DNA of 64,000 nt from Acidovorax sp. RAC01. GTDB taxonomy: Bacteria; Pseudomonadota; Gammaproteobacteria; Burkholderiales; Burkholderiaceae_C. The stretch is from contig NZ_CP016447.1 in the NCBI RefSeq assembly GCF_001714725.1, positions 3,053,001 to 3,117,000 on the forward strand, read 5' to 3'. The notes beneath the pieces are model-generated. The model had not been told where the DNA came from. It saw nothing but the letters and a program-made list of their open reading frames with translations, and made no database searches. The position numbers and the translations under genes were made by a program. Shown in pieces: positions 22,643 to 33,961 of the stretch; the stretch's first letter is position 1; each line of letters begins with the position of its first letter.

Positions 22643-22646
<4 letters not shown>
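21798..22646 (+). CDS. lytic murein transglycosylase (SLT domain)
   Basis: This 282-residue exported protein has a signal peptide (1-27 or so, ending in QSAFA), a short N-terminal [15 protein letters not shown] region and a C-terminal SLT domain with catalytic E121 (ATESGFD), [15 protein letters not shown] and [10 protein letters not shown]. It cleaves the MurNAc-GlcNAc bond in peptidoglycan. The ATG at 21798 is preferred over GTG three bases earlier. Its stop overlaps the parC start by four bases (ATGA), so it is co-translated with parC. Confidence 0.93.
21845..21872 (+). repeat. weak dispersed repeat half-copy R11
   Basis: TTGCTATCTATTTTGCAGCAA resembles the first half of the family but may be chance. 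It encodes part of the transglycosylase signal peptide. Confidence 0.3.
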
Positions 22647-25000
<2,354 letters not shown>

Positions 25001-25318
25001 CACAGCGGCGCCCTGCGTTGCTGCAGGGGTGGCACGGCGCAGCCACGCTGGCAGGCTGAGGCCGCGCAAGCCCTGCACGGCGGGAGCGTGTAGGAGCCGC
25101 CGGCTTGCAGCCTGGCGTTGCAGGATTCCGGGCGGGGGTGGGCCCGGAATGCCCGGGTGTCGCCGTGCCGTCGCATGGCAGGCGCACCATGGCCGCGGCA
25201 CACGCGATGCAGGTGCAACAACAGGCTTTTGGGATAACCCCTCGTGTCGCAAGCCCGTTGCCGTGCGATAGTGTGGATGCCGTAACATTTGTTCACAACA
25301 CTGACCAAGGAGGCAACC
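25001..25318. other. spacer between parC and the chemoreceptor gene
   Basis: A perfect 9-bp hairpin, ATTCCGGGC (25125-25133) with GCCCGGAAT (25142-25150), is the only structure I see. It has no T run. No promoter is clear. Confidence 0.5.
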
Positions 25319-27121
25319 GTGCCCAAACACCTTCGAATGGCCCAGAAACTCTGGCTGGCCGTGGTGCTCATCGTGGTGATGCAGGTCGCTGTGGTAGGTT
25401 TTGCGGCGTACCGTTCGGCGACCGTGCAGGCCCAGTCCGATGCGGCCAACCGCGACATGGATGCGCGCGTGCAGGCTGCGCTGCGCTGGACGGGCCTGAC
25501 CGAGACCAATGCGGCCCGCACGCAGGCTCTCATTGTCAGCAGCGACCCCGCGGTCGAAGCCGAATTCAAGGACCTGATCGCCTCGACCTCCGCCCAGATC
25601 ACGGAAGTGCAGAAGTCGCTGGAGTCCATGGCCCTGTCCGACGCGGACAAGGCCCAGATGGCCAAGATTGCGCAGGCGCGCAAGCTCATGGTGGACCTGC
25701 GCGGCCAGGCGCGCAAACTCAAGGCAGACAACCAGCAGGACCAGGCCGTTGCCCTGATACAGCAGTCGTACAACCCGGCCGTGGCTGCCTACATTGCCAC
25801 GCTGCGCGACTTTGTGAAGCAGCAGCAGGACACGGCCCTGGCGATCCAGAAGGAGATTGCCGCATCGCGCATGTGGACGGTGAAGGTCGGGGCGGCGGCT
25901 GTGCTGCTGATGTTGCTGGCCATCGTCGGGGGTGCCTATTTTCTGATCGGCAGCATCCAGCGGCCCCTGGAACAGGCGAGCGTGCTGGCCGCGAGGATTG
26001 CCGAAGGTGACCTGAGCGCACGCGATACCGTCACGCGCGGTGACGAGTTTGGTGACCTGCTGCGCGCCCTGTACCAGATGAGCGACGCGCTGGGCCGCAT
26101 GGTCCACCAGGTGCGCCAGAGCACCGACAGCATTGCCATTGCCAGTGCGGAGATCGCCACCGGCAACCACGACCTCTCGGCCCGCACCGAGCAGACATCC
26201 AGCAACCTGCAGCATACGGCTGCAGCCATGGAGCAGTTCACCAGCACCATCCAGCAAAGCGCCAGCAGCGCGCAGCAAGCCAGCAGCCTGGCGGCGGGTG
26301 CCACCGGTGTGGCCCGCCGCGGTGGCGAAGTGGTGACGCAGGTGGTGTCCACCATGGAGGACATCAACCACAGCAGCAAGAAGATCTCGGACATTATCGG
26401 CGTGATCGACGGCATTGCCTTCCAGACCAACATCCTGGCGCTGAACGCCGCGGTGGAGGCAGCCCGGGCTGGGGAGCAGGGCCGCGGCTTTGCGGTGGTG
26501 GCCAGCGAAGTGCGCAGCCTGGCCGGGCGCAGTGCCGATGCGGCCAAGGAGATCAAGCAGCTGATCAATGCCTCGGTCGAAAAGGTGGAAACCGGTTCGC
26601 GCCTGGTGACCGACGCGGGTACGACCATGAACGACATCGTGCAGTCGGTGCAGCGCGTGACCGACATGATCGGCGAGATCACGGCCGCATCGTCCGAGCA
26701 GAGCGCCGGGGTGGGGCAGGTCAACCAGGCCATCGGCAACCTCGACCAGATGACCCAGCAAAACGCCGCGCTGGTGGAGGAAAGTGCCGCGGCAGCGCAG
26801 AGCCTGCGGGAACAGGCCGAGCAGCTGGCCCAGGTGGTGTCGCGCTTCAAGGTGGATGCATCGGGCTACGGCATGGCACATGCTGCACCAGCGCCAGCCC
26901 CCGCGGTGGCACCTCCACCGCCCCGGGCGGCTGCAAGCCTCGCCCAGCCTTCGGCAAAACCGCTGCCAGGGCTGCGGCCCAAGGCCGCGTCGGCCGCCAG
27001 CAAGAAGAGGGCAGCTGCGAGCGCGCCTGCGGCCATCGCAGCGCCGCCTGCATCGGGCGGTGGCAGCGCGTCACGCGCCGCGCCGGGGGGCGGGGCGGAT
27101 GCAGACTGGGAATCGTTCTGA
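25319..27121 (+). CDS. methyl-accepting chemotaxis protein
   Basis: This 600-residue receptor has a first membrane helix near residues 11-31, a periplasmic four-helix-type sensor domain of about 160 residues, a second membrane helix near 190-212, a HAMP domain and the cytoplasmic signalling domain with the tip [33 protein letters not shown] Pro/Ala tail ends in DWESF, which resembles the pentapeptide that tethers CheR/CheB. GTG at 25319 is chosen because of the AAGGAGG site just before it; an upstream TTG (25289) lacks one. Confidence 0.92.
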   Translation: MPKHLRMAQKLWLAVVLIVVMQVAVVGFAAYRSATVQAQSDAANRDMDARVQAALRWTGLTETNAARTQALIVSSDPAVEAEFKDLIASTSAQITEVQKSLESMALSDADKAQMAKIAQARKLMVDLRGQARKLKADNQQDQAVALIQQSYNPAVAAYIATLRDFVKQQQDTALAIQKEIAASRMWTVKVGAAAVLLMLLAIVGGAYFLIGSIQRPLEQASVLAARIAEGDLSARDTVTRGDEFGDLLRALYQMSDALGRMVHQVRQSTDSIAIASAEIATGNHDLSARTEQTSSNLQHTAAAMEQFTSTIQQSASSAQQASSLAAGATGVARRGGEVVTQVVSTMEDINHSSKKISDIIGVIDGIAFQTNILALNAAVEAARAGEQGRGFAVVASEVRSLAGRSADAAKEIKQLINASVEKVETGSRLVTDAGTTMNDIVQSVQRVTDMIGEITAASSEQSAGVGQVNQAIGNLDQMTQQNAALVEESAAAAQSLREQAEQLAQVVSRFKVDASGYGMAHAAPAPAPAVAPPPPRAAASLAQPSAKPLPGLRPKAASAASKKRAAASAPAAIAAPPASGGGSASRAAPGGGADADWESF

Positions 27122-27336
27122 CGCTGTGCAAGCGGCTGCCACACCTGGCGCACCTTGCACAGCAGCTGCATAGCCGCATGGATGGCCTGATGGCCGACGG
27201 GTTCGCGGCGGGCTCACCACGCTGGTGATGGGGGCCTTGGCAGCGATGCCAGCCGCAGTACCTCCATGCCGACGCAGCGGCGCAGTTGTAGGCCTGGGCT
27301 GACAGTCATCCGGGCGGCGGCCCGCGCCGCCCATGA

Positions 27337-27376
27337 AAAAGCCCCTGCCGGGCATTGCTGCCGCGCTGCAGGGGCC
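27337..27376 (-). terminator. intrinsic terminator after the RidA gene
   Basis: On the minus strand GCCCCTGC (27369-27376) pairs with GCAGGGGC (27342-27349) across a 19-base loop, then runs into five T. Confidence 0.75.
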
Positions 27377-27404
27377 GGTCGCCAGCCGGTGGCTGGCGGG
27401 GGGA

Positions 27405-27863
27405 TCAGGCCAGTTCGGCGATCAGTTCGATCTCGACACAGGCGCCCATGGGAATCTGCGCCACGCCAAACGCGCTGCGTGCGTGGACGCCATTTTCACC
27501 GAAGACCTGGCCCAGCAGCTCGCTGGCGCCGTTGGTCACCAGATGCTGTTCGGTGAAGTCACCGGTGGAGTTCACCAGGCTCATCACCTTGACGATGCGC
27601 TGCACCTTGTTCAGGTCGCCACCGCAGGCGGCCTGCAGGGTGCCCATCAGGTCGATGGCCACGGCGCGCGCGGCGGCCTTGCCTTCTTCGGTGCTGATGT
27701 CGCGGCCAAACTGCGCCGCCCAGGGCTTGCCGTCCTTGCGGGCGATGTGTCCGGACAGGAACACCAGCTTGCCGGTCTGCACATACGGCACGTACGCGGC
27801 GGCGGGCACGGAGACGGGGGGCAGGGTGATGCCGAGTTCGGTCAGCTTGTCGTAAACGCTCAT
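27405..27863 (-). CDS. RidA/YjgF/UK114-family protein
   Basis: This 152-residue member of the RidA superfamily resembles the longer YjgF-like group typified by VYDKLTELGITLPP at the start. RidA proteins hydrolyse reactive enamine/imine intermediates or bind small molecules. The family Arg is expected near the MGACVEIE end, but here the terminal motif is AFGVAQIPMGACVEIELIAEL without it, so imine deaminase activity is not assured. The start has AAGGA upstream. Divergent from comEC. Confidence 0.88.
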   Translation of the reverse strand: MSVYDKLTELGITLPPVSVPAAAYVPYVQTGKLVFLSGHIARKDGKPWAAQFGRDISTEEGKAAARAVAIDLMGTLQAACGGDLNKVQRIVKVMSLVNSTGDFTEQHLVTNGASELLGQVFGENGVHARSAFGVAQIPMGACVEIELIAELA

Positions 27864-28004
27864 GATTTTCCTTGGAGGGTGCGGGGAGAAGATGGGCCAG
27901 GGCGGGGTGTTGCCAGTGCGCCGGCGGTGCCCCGTGGGCCAGCGCCCGCGAGTGTTACACAGCAGCCCCCAGGCAGGGCAGGCCTGTGGGGCACAACGGC
28001 GCAT

Positions 28005-28010
28005 TAGCAT
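28005..28010 (+). promoter_or_regulatory. possible -10 element placing the comEC start at +1
   Basis: TAGCAT ends 6 bases before the ATG at 28017, the same spacing seen before coaBC and slyD. The -35 is weak. Confidence 0.3.
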
Positions 28011-28016
28011 CAGCCC

Positions 28017-30590
28017 ATGTCTGCCATAAGTGCCTCTAATGAATCCACGGCCCGCGCGGCTGCGGGTGGCCGCGCGGCCGCGGCACGCATGGGTGATGGG
28101 GATAACGGCGATGTGCCGGAGGACTTTGCCTGGCGCATCTGGCCGGTGCCGGCATGGCTGGGGGGCCTGGTGGCGGGGGCGGCGCTGCAGTTGCAGCAGC
28201 CCGCGCTCTGGCGAGAATGGGCGTACGTTGCCCTGCTGGCCACGGGTGCCGGCGGGGCGCTGGCATGCCGTGCGGCGGCGCGCAGCCGGGGGGCCATGCG
28301 GTGGCGCCACGCAGTGCAGGGCCTGGCGCTGCTGGCAGGCCTGGCGCTGATGTTTGCGGTGTGCGGCCTGCGTGCCCACAGTACGCTGGCCGACCGGCTG
28401 GACCCCGCGCTGGAGGGGCGCGACATCCGCATCACGGCCGTGGTGGCGGCCATGCCCCAGGTCACCGAGGCCGGCACGCGGCTGCGTCTGCGTGTGGGGT
28501 CAGCACAGCTTGACGGGGCGCCTGTGCGCCTGCCGCCGCTGATTGATGTGGCCTGGTATGCGGGCGCGTTCCGCGAAGCGGCGGGCGAGGTGGCGCTGCA
28601 GCGGCAACCGCAGCCCCTGCGTGCCGGCGAACGGTGGGAGATGACGGTGCGCCTGAAGGCACCGCATGGCCTGCGCAATCCGCACGGGTTCGACTTTGAG
28701 CTGTGGGCCTGGGAGCAGGGGGTGCAGGCCACCGGCTACGTGCGCGCCGGCGTGCGCGATGTGGCTCCGGTGCGGGTTGCCGCCACCTGGCAGCACCCGG
28801 TGGAGCAGGCCCGGCAGGCGGTGCGCGACGCCATCGTGGAGCGCCTGGTCCACGCGGGCGACGCCGACGACCCCACCCGTGCCCGCATCGCTGGCGTGGT
28901 GGCCGCCCTTGTCACGGGCGACCAGCGCGCCATCGACCGGGCCGACTGGGATGTGTTCCGTGCCACGGGCGTTGCGCACCTGATGAGCATTTCCGGTCTG
29001 CACATCACGCTGTTTGCCTGGCTGGCGGCGCTGTGCGTGGGCGCGTTGTGGCGGCGGTCCGCGCGGCTGTGCCTGGCGGTGCCCGCGCCCTCGGCAGCGC
29101 TTGTGGCCGGGGTGGTGCTCGCGGCGGCGTATGCCGTGTTCAGCGGCTGGGGCGTGCCCGCGCAGCGCACGGTGATCATGCTCGGCACGATGGCGCTGCT
29201 GTCGCTCAGCGGGCGCCGCTGGCCGTGGCCGCAGGTGTGGCTGCTGGCTTGCGCCGCCGTGGTGGTGGTGGACCCGTGGGCGCTGGCCCAGCCGGGGTTC
29301 TGGCTGAGCTTTGTGGCCGTGGGCATCCTGTTTGCTACAGGTTCCATAGCTGCTGAATCAATAAATACAAGCCACTGGCGGCATTTTCATGCACTTTTTC
29401 GGGAGCAATGGGTGGTCACGCTCGCTCTCACGCCGCTCACGCTGCTGCTGTTTGGCCAGGTATCGGTGGTGGGCTTTGCCGCCAATCTGGTGGCCATACC
29501 GTGGGTGACGCTGGTGGTCACGCCACTGGCGCTGGGCGGCGTGGTCTGGGCGCCCCTGTGGAGCCTGGCCGCACTCAGTCTCCAGCCGCTGGCTGCGTTG
29601 CTGCAGTGGCTGGCGCAGTGGCCGTGGGCCGTGGTCTTTGTGCCTGCTGCCCCGTGGTGGGCGGGCGCGGCGGCTGTGGGTGCTGGGGTGCTGCTGGCCA
29701 TGCGCCTGCCGTGGCGGCTGCGGCTCTTGGCCCTGCCGCTGTTGTTGCCCGTGGTGGGCTGGCAGCCTGTGCGGCCCGCTGCCGGGCAGTTCGAGCTGCT
29801 GGCGGCCGACATTGGCCAGGGCAATGCGGTGCTGGTGCGCACGGCCACGCACACCCTGCTGTACGACGCGGGGCCCCGGTTCAGCCGCGAAAGCGATGCC
29901 GGCCACCGGGTGCTGGTGCCGCTGCTGCGCGCTTTGGGGGAGAAGGTGGATGTGGTGATGCTCAGCCACCGGGATGCCGACCACACGGGCGGCGCTGCCG
30001 CCGTGCTGGCGCAGCAGCCGCACGCCCGCGTCATGGGATCGCTGGAGGCCGACAACGCCCTGCAGTCGGTGCGCCCGGTGGCGCCGTGCCTTGCAGGCCA
30101 GCGCTGGCAGTGGGACGGCGTGGATTTTGAGGTGCTGCACCCGCGCGCCGGGGACGAGGCCACCGCCAGCAAGCCCAATGCGCTCAGCTGCGTGCTGCGC
30201 GTGTCGGCCCCCGCCGGCACGGCGGGCGCCGGGGCCAGCGCCCTGCTGGTGGGCGACATCGAGGCAGCGCAGGAGGCCGCCCTGCTGGCACGCGCCGCGC
30301 CGTCGCTCAGGGCCGACTGGCTGCTGGTGCCGCATCACGGCAGCAAGACATCGTCCACGGCGGCCTTTCTGGATGCCGTTCAGCCACGCACCGCCTTGGT
30401 GCAAGCCGGCTACCGCAACCGCTTCGGGCATCCTGCCGCCGAAGTGACGGCGCGCTACCGCGAGCGGGGCGTTGCGCTGGTGGAGTCGTCGGTGTGCGGC
30501 GCAGCCACCTGGCGGTCTGCGGCGCCGGACGGGCACCAGTGCGAGCGCGATCACAACCGCCGGTACTGGCACCACAGCGCGAAAGACTGA
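28017..30590 (+). CDS. comEC: ComEC/Rec2 DNA uptake channel protein
   Basis: ComEC forms the inner-membrane channel for single-stranded DNA in natural transformation. The 857-residue protein has an N-terminal OB-fold-like soluble part, a core competence domain (GDQRAIDRADWDVFRATGVAHLMSISGLHI region) with multiple membrane helices, and a C-terminal metallo-beta-lactamase-like domain (SHRDADHTGG, HHGSKTSS). A dispersed repeat copy (29331-29395) encodes part of a loop between helices. Whether the cell is competent cannot be told from this gene alone. Confidence 0.93.
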   Translation: MSAISASNESTARAAAGGRAAAARMGDGDNGDVPEDFAWRIWPVPAWLGGLVAGAALQLQQPALWREWAYVALLATGAGGALACRAAARSRGAMRWRHAVQGLALLAGLALMFAVCGLRAHSTLADRLDPALEGRDIRITAVVAAMPQVTEAGTRLRLRVGSAQLDGAPVRLPPLIDVAWYAGAFREAAGEVALQRQPQPLRAGERWEMTVRLKAPHGLRNPHGFDFELWAWEQGVQATGYVRAGVRDVAPVRVAATWQHPVEQARQAVRDAIVERLVHAGDADDPTRARIAGVVAALVTGDQRAIDRADWDVFRATGVAHLMSISGLHITLFAWLAALCVGALWRRSARLCLAVPAPSAALVAGVVLAAAYAVFSGWGVPAQRTVIMLGTMALLSLSGRRWPWPQVWLLACAAVVVVDPWALAQPGFWLSFVAVGILFATGSIAAESINTSHWRHFHALFREQWVVTLALTPLTLLLFGQVSVVGFAANLVAIPWVTLVVTPLALGGVVWAPLWSLAALSLQPLAALLQWLAQWPWAVVFVPAAPWWAGAAAVGAGVLLAMRLPWRLRLLALPLLLPVVGWQPVRPAAGQFELLAADIGQGNAVLVRTATHTLLYDAGPRFSRESDAGHRVLVPLLRALGEKVDVVMLSHRDADHTGGAAAVLAQQPHARVMGSLEADNALQSVRPVAPCLAGQRWQWDGVDFEVLHPRAGDEATASKPNALSCVLRVSAPAGTAGAGASALLVGDIEAAQEAALLARAAPSLRADWLLVPHHGSKTSSTAAFLDAVQPRTALVQAGYRNRFGHPAAEVTARYRERGVALVESSVCGAATWRSAAPDGHQCERDHNRRYWHHSAKD
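29331..29395 (+). repeat. dispersed repeat copy R4 (inside comEC)
   Basis: TTTGCTACAGGTTCCATAGCTGC is followed by ACAAGCCACTGGCGGC and a T stretch. It is sense to comEC and encodes an AT-rich loop segment. Confidence 0.65.
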
Positions 30591-30730
30591 AGGCGGCGCT
30601 GCGCCCCTGCCGTGCCTTCGGATGCAGTTGTGCGCTTCGGCATGGCCGGGCTGGGGCTGTGTGGTCGCCACGGGCGGCACCCGGCGTGCCCTTTGCGCAG
30701 GTGCGCCTGCAGCGCGTGGGCTTGTAGGAC

Positions 30731-30760
30731 TTTGATCAAACGCTGCGCGCTCGCGCAGCG
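30731..30760 (+). promoter_or_regulatory. palindromes upstream of the ATP-grasp gene
   Basis: TTTGATCAAA (30731-30740) is a perfect palindrome. It is followed at once by CGCTGCGC-GCTC-GCGCAGCG (30741-30760), a perfect 8-bp hairpin. These could be an operator and a leader stem; no sigma-70 pair is clear. Confidence 0.4.
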
Positions 30761-30802
30761 GCGGGCGCACAACTTGCTATCCTGCAGACAGGAGGCCCGT
30801 TG

Positions 30803-32332
30803 ATGCAAAAATTTGATGAGATGTACGCCATGCTGCCCTTTGACGGCAGCGACGTACGCGAACACTACAAGCGCTACGCCCAGTGGCTTGCCAACCAGCC
30901 CGCCGACTCCATGCTGGCGCGCAGGGCCGAAGCCGAAATGATCTTCCGCCGCGTGGGCATCACCTTCGCGGTGTACGGCGCCAAGGACGAAGGGGGCGCA
31001 GGCAACGAGCGGCTGATCCCGTTCGACCTCATCCCGCGGATCATCCCGGCGCATGAGTGGACGAGCATGCAGGCCGGGCTGGTGCAGCGCGTCACGGCGC
31101 TCAACCGCTTCATCCACGACGTGTACCACGGGCAGGACATCATCCGCGCGGGCATCGTGCCGGCCGATCTCATCCTGCACAACGCCCAGTTCCGCCCCGA
31201 GATGGCGGGCGTCAACGTGCCCAAGAACATCTACGCGCACATTGCCGGCATCGACATCGTGCGCGCTCCCAACGCGCAGGGCGAAGGCGAGTACTACGTG
31301 CTCGAAGACAACCTGCGCGTGCCCAGCGGCGTGAGCTACATGCTGGAAAACCGCAAGATGATGATGCGGCTGTTTCCCGACCTGTTCAGCATGCACAAGG
31401 TGGCGCCCGTGGCCCACTACCCCGACATGCTGCTCGATACCCTGCGCGCCAGCGCCCCGGCCACCGCCGACGAGCCCACCGTGGTGGTGCTCACACCGGG
31501 CATGCACAACAGCGCGTACTTCGAGCATGCGTTCCTGGCCCAGCAGATGGGCGTGGAGCTGGTCGAAGGCCAGGACCTGGTGGTCAAGGACAAGTTCGTC
31601 TACATGCGCACCACGCGCGGCCTGCAGCGGGTGGACGTGATCTACCGCCGCGTGGACGACGACTACCTGGACCCGCAGGCTTTCCGCCGCAATTCCACGC
31701 TGGGCTGCTACGGCCTGATGGAGGCGTACCGCGCCGGCAACGTGGGCATCTGCAACGCAGTGGGCACCGGCGTGGCCGACGACAAGTCGGTGTACCCCTA
31801 CGTGCCCGAGATGATCCGCTTCTACCTGGGCGAGCAGCCCATCCTGAAGAACGTGCCCACCTGGATGTGCCGCAAGCAGGACGACCTGCAGTACGTGCTG
31901 GCCAACCTCAAGGACCTGGTTGTGAAGGAAGTGCACGGCGCAGGCGGCTACGGCATGCTGATTGGCCCCGCGGCCACGCAGGCCGAGATCGAGGACTTCC
32001 GCCGCGCGCTGCTGGACAACCCCGCGGGCTACATCGCCCAGCCCACGCTCAGCCTGTCGAGCTGCCCCACCTATGTCGAGAGCGGCATCGCCCCGCGCCA
32101 CATCGACCTGCGCCCCTTTGTACTGAGCGGCCGCGAGGTGCAGATGGTGGCCGGCGGCCTCACGCGCGTGGCGCTGCAGGAGGGCTCGCTGGTCGTCAAT
32201 TCATCGCAGGGCGGCGGTACCAAGGACACCTGGGTGCTGGGAGAACACGGCACCAGTGCAACGCAGCACACGCAGTCGCAGACCCAAAGCCAGTCGATGG
32301 GCGGTATGACACAAACACAGGGGGGATATTGA
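30803..32332 (+). CDS. circularly permuted type 2 ATP-grasp protein
   Basis: This 509-residue protein is of the circularly permuted ATP-grasp type, related to glutathionylspermidine-synthase-like ligases, which form carboxylate-amine bonds with ATP. It has the family segments YGAKDEGGAGNERLIPFDLIPRII, GIVPADLILHNAQFRPEM and the C-terminal glycine-rich GAGGYGMLIGP. The last 50 residues are Gln/Thr-rich and low in complexity. The partner alpha-E gene follows. The ATG at 30803 has GGAGG 8 bases upstream. The substrate is unknown. Confidence 0.9.
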   Translation: MQKFDEMYAMLPFDGSDVREHYKRYAQWLANQPADSMLARRAEAEMIFRRVGITFAVYGAKDEGGAGNERLIPFDLIPRIIPAHEWTSMQAGLVQRVTALNRFIHDVYHGQDIIRAGIVPADLILHNAQFRPEMAGVNVPKNIYAHIAGIDIVRAPNAQGEGEYYVLEDNLRVPSGVSYMLENRKMMMRLFPDLFSMHKVAPVAHYPDMLLDTLRASAPATADEPTVVVLTPGMHNSAYFEHAFLAQQMGVELVEGQDLVVKDKFVYMRTTRGLQRVDVIYRRVDDDYLDPQAFRRNSTLGCYGLMEAYRAGNVGICNAVGTGVADDKSVYPYVPEMIRFYLGEQPILKNVPTWMCRKQDDLQYVLANLKDLVVKEVHGAGGYGMLIGPAATQAEIEDFRRALLDNPAGYIAQPTLSLSSCPTYVESGIAPRHIDLRPFVLSGREVQMVAGGLTRVALQEGSLVVNSSQGGGTKDTWVLGEHGTSATQHTQSQTQSQSMGGMTQTQGGY

Positions 32333-32333
32333 G

Positions 32334-32489
32334 ATGCTGAGCCGCACCGCCGACCACCTGTTCCGGATGTCGCGAGATATGGAACGGGCAGAAAACGCCG
32401 CCAAAGGCGGAGTTTCGCCACAACACAGCCAGCGTGCGCAGCACGCGCGGGGTTCTCTGCCCTGCACGATCAAGGAGGCCGCATGCTGA
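32334..32489 (+). pseudogene. truncated duplicate of the alpha-E gene start
   Basis: The first 69 bases match the start of the alpha-E gene at 32483-32551 at about 60 of 69 positions (MLSRTADHLFRMSRDMERAENAA versus MLSRTADHLFWMSRYTERAENTA). The similarity then stops. The remaining frame gives 28 unrelated residues and ends in ATGCTGA overlapping the real gene start. The ATG is one base after the ATP-grasp stop, the position expected for the original alpha-E start. It looks like a partial duplication remnant. Confidence 0.75.
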
Positions 32490-33442
32490 GCCGCACCGCT
32501 GACCACCTGTTCTGGATGTCGCGCTACACAGAACGGGCAGAGAACACCGCCCGGATGCTCAATGTGAGCTACGAGACATCGCTGCTGCCCCAGTCTGCCG
32601 ACGTCGCGCAAAAGGGCTGGGAGGGCCTGCTGTCCATCAGCGAGCTGATTCCGGCCTACACCGCGCGCCATGGCGAGGTCACCCCCAAAAACGTGCTGGA
32701 GTTCATGGTGCGCGACGGGAACAACCCGTCGTCGATCCTGTCGTGCCTGCGCGCCGCCCGCGAGAACGCGCGGGCCGTGCGCGGCGCGCTGACCACCGAG
32801 CTGTGGGAAACGCAGAACCAGACCTGGCTGGAGCTGCACCGCCAGCTCGAAGTCGGCGCCTTCGAGCGCGACCCGGGCCAGTTCTTTGAATGGGTGAAGT
32901 ACCGCTCGCACCTCTCGCGCGGGGTGGTGCTGGGCACCATGCTGCAGGACGAGGCCTTTCACTTCCTGCGCATGGGCACGTTCCTGGAGCGGGCCGACAA
33001 CACGGCGCGCCTGCTGGATGTGAAGTTCCACGCGGTCAAGAACGACTTTTTCGGTCGCGCCAGCGAGCGCAACCAGGAAAACGACTTCTACCACTGGAGC
33101 GCCATCCTGCGCAGCGTCTCCGCGTTCGAGATCTACCGCAAGGTCTACCGCGACGTGATCACGCCCGGCCGCGTGGCCGATCTGCTGATCCTGCGGCGCG
33201 ACATGCCGCGTTCATTGCACGCCTGCCTGCTGGAGGTGGTGGAGAACCTGGCGGTGGTCGCCAACGACCAGTCCAAAGAGACGCAGCGCCGCGCGGGCCG
33301 CCTGCTGGCCGACCTGCAATACGGCCGCATCGACGAGATCCTGGCCACCGGCCTGCACGCGTTCCTCACGCAGTTCCTGGACCGCGTGAACGACCTGGGC
33401 GGTGGCATCAGCCGCGACTTTCTGGTCGCTGCCAGCGACTGA
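32483..33442 (+). CDS. alpha-E domain protein
   Basis: This 319-residue all-helical protein belongs to the alpha-E family (DUF403), which is repeatedly encoded next to circularly permuted ATP-grasp proteins and often near transglutaminase-like and Anbu peptidase genes. Features are MLSRTADHLFWMSRYTERAENTARML at the start and ...FLRMGTFLERADNTARLLDVKF in the middle, two helical repeats with Glu-Arg-Ala-(E/D)-Asn cores. The start has GGAGG 6 bases upstream. No transglutaminase or Anbu gene is in this window. The biochemical function is not known. Confidence 0.9.
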   Translation: MLSRTADHLFWMSRYTERAENTARMLNVSYETSLLPQSADVAQKGWEGLLSISELIPAYTARHGEVTPKNVLEFMVRDGNNPSSILSCLRAARENARAVRGALTTELWETQNQTWLELHRQLEVGAFERDPGQFFEWVKYRSHLSRGVVLGTMLQDEAFHFLRMGTFLERADNTARLLDVKFHAVKNDFFGRASERNQENDFYHWSAILRSVSAFEIYRKVYRDVITPGRVADLLILRRDMPRSLHACLLEVVENLAVVANDQSKETQRRAGRLLADLQYGRIDEILATGLHAFLTQFLDRVNDLGGGISRDFLVAASD

Positions 33443-33486
33443 AGCGACGTGGGCTGAAAGCGGCGCAGACGGTGGCGGTGCGCGCT

Positions 33487-33870
33487 TCAGCCGCTGCTGT
33501 TGCGCCTCTGGTCGCGCAGCATGAACAGGTACAGGCTCTCCACTTTCTCGCGCGCCCACGGCGTCTTGCGCAGGAACTTCAGGCTGGACGCCACGCTCGG
33601 GTCGCTCTGGAAACAACGCACGGGGATCTGCCGCCCCAGCTCTTCCCAGCCGAAGTAGTCGTGTAGCGCTTCCACGATGGCCTGCAGCGTCATGCCGTGC
33701 AGCGGGTTGTGCGGTTGGGTCTTGCGCGCAGCGGGTGGTGCGCCTGGCGCCGATGCATCGCGGGGGGAATCCGCCTGCGGGGCAGCCTGAGCGTTGTCAG
33801 GTGATGCAGCGGGCGCAGTGGCAGGTGATGGGTTGTGGTGGGGCCCGGCGGGCTGGTGGGGGGCGTTCAT
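33487..33870 (-). CDS. VF530 (DUF2132) family DNA-binding protein
   Basis: This 127-residue protein has a Pro/Ala/His-rich N-terminal 50 residues and a compact C-terminal VF530 domain (PLHGMTLQAIVEALHDYFGWEELG; CFQSDPSVASSLKFLRKTPWAREKVE). The domain folds as a small helical bundle and is described as DNA-binding in structural work. The start at 33870 gives the MNAPHQP opening; an ATG 12 bases upstream is an alternative. The gene is convergent with the alpha-E gene. Confidence 0.85.
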   Translation of the reverse strand: MNAPHQPAGPHHNPSPATAPAASPDNAQAAPQADSPRDASAPGAPPAARKTQPHNPLHGMTLQAIVEALHDYFGWEELGRQIPVRCFQSDPSVASSLKFLRKTPWAREKVESLYLFMLRDQRRNSSG

Positions 33871-33961
33871 GGGCCAGAGCATATCGCCGCATCGTGCTTC
33901 ACAGCATGGCCACGGCCCACTGCAGCGCAGCCGCAGCCTGCCGGTGCGCGTCAGTACCCAC

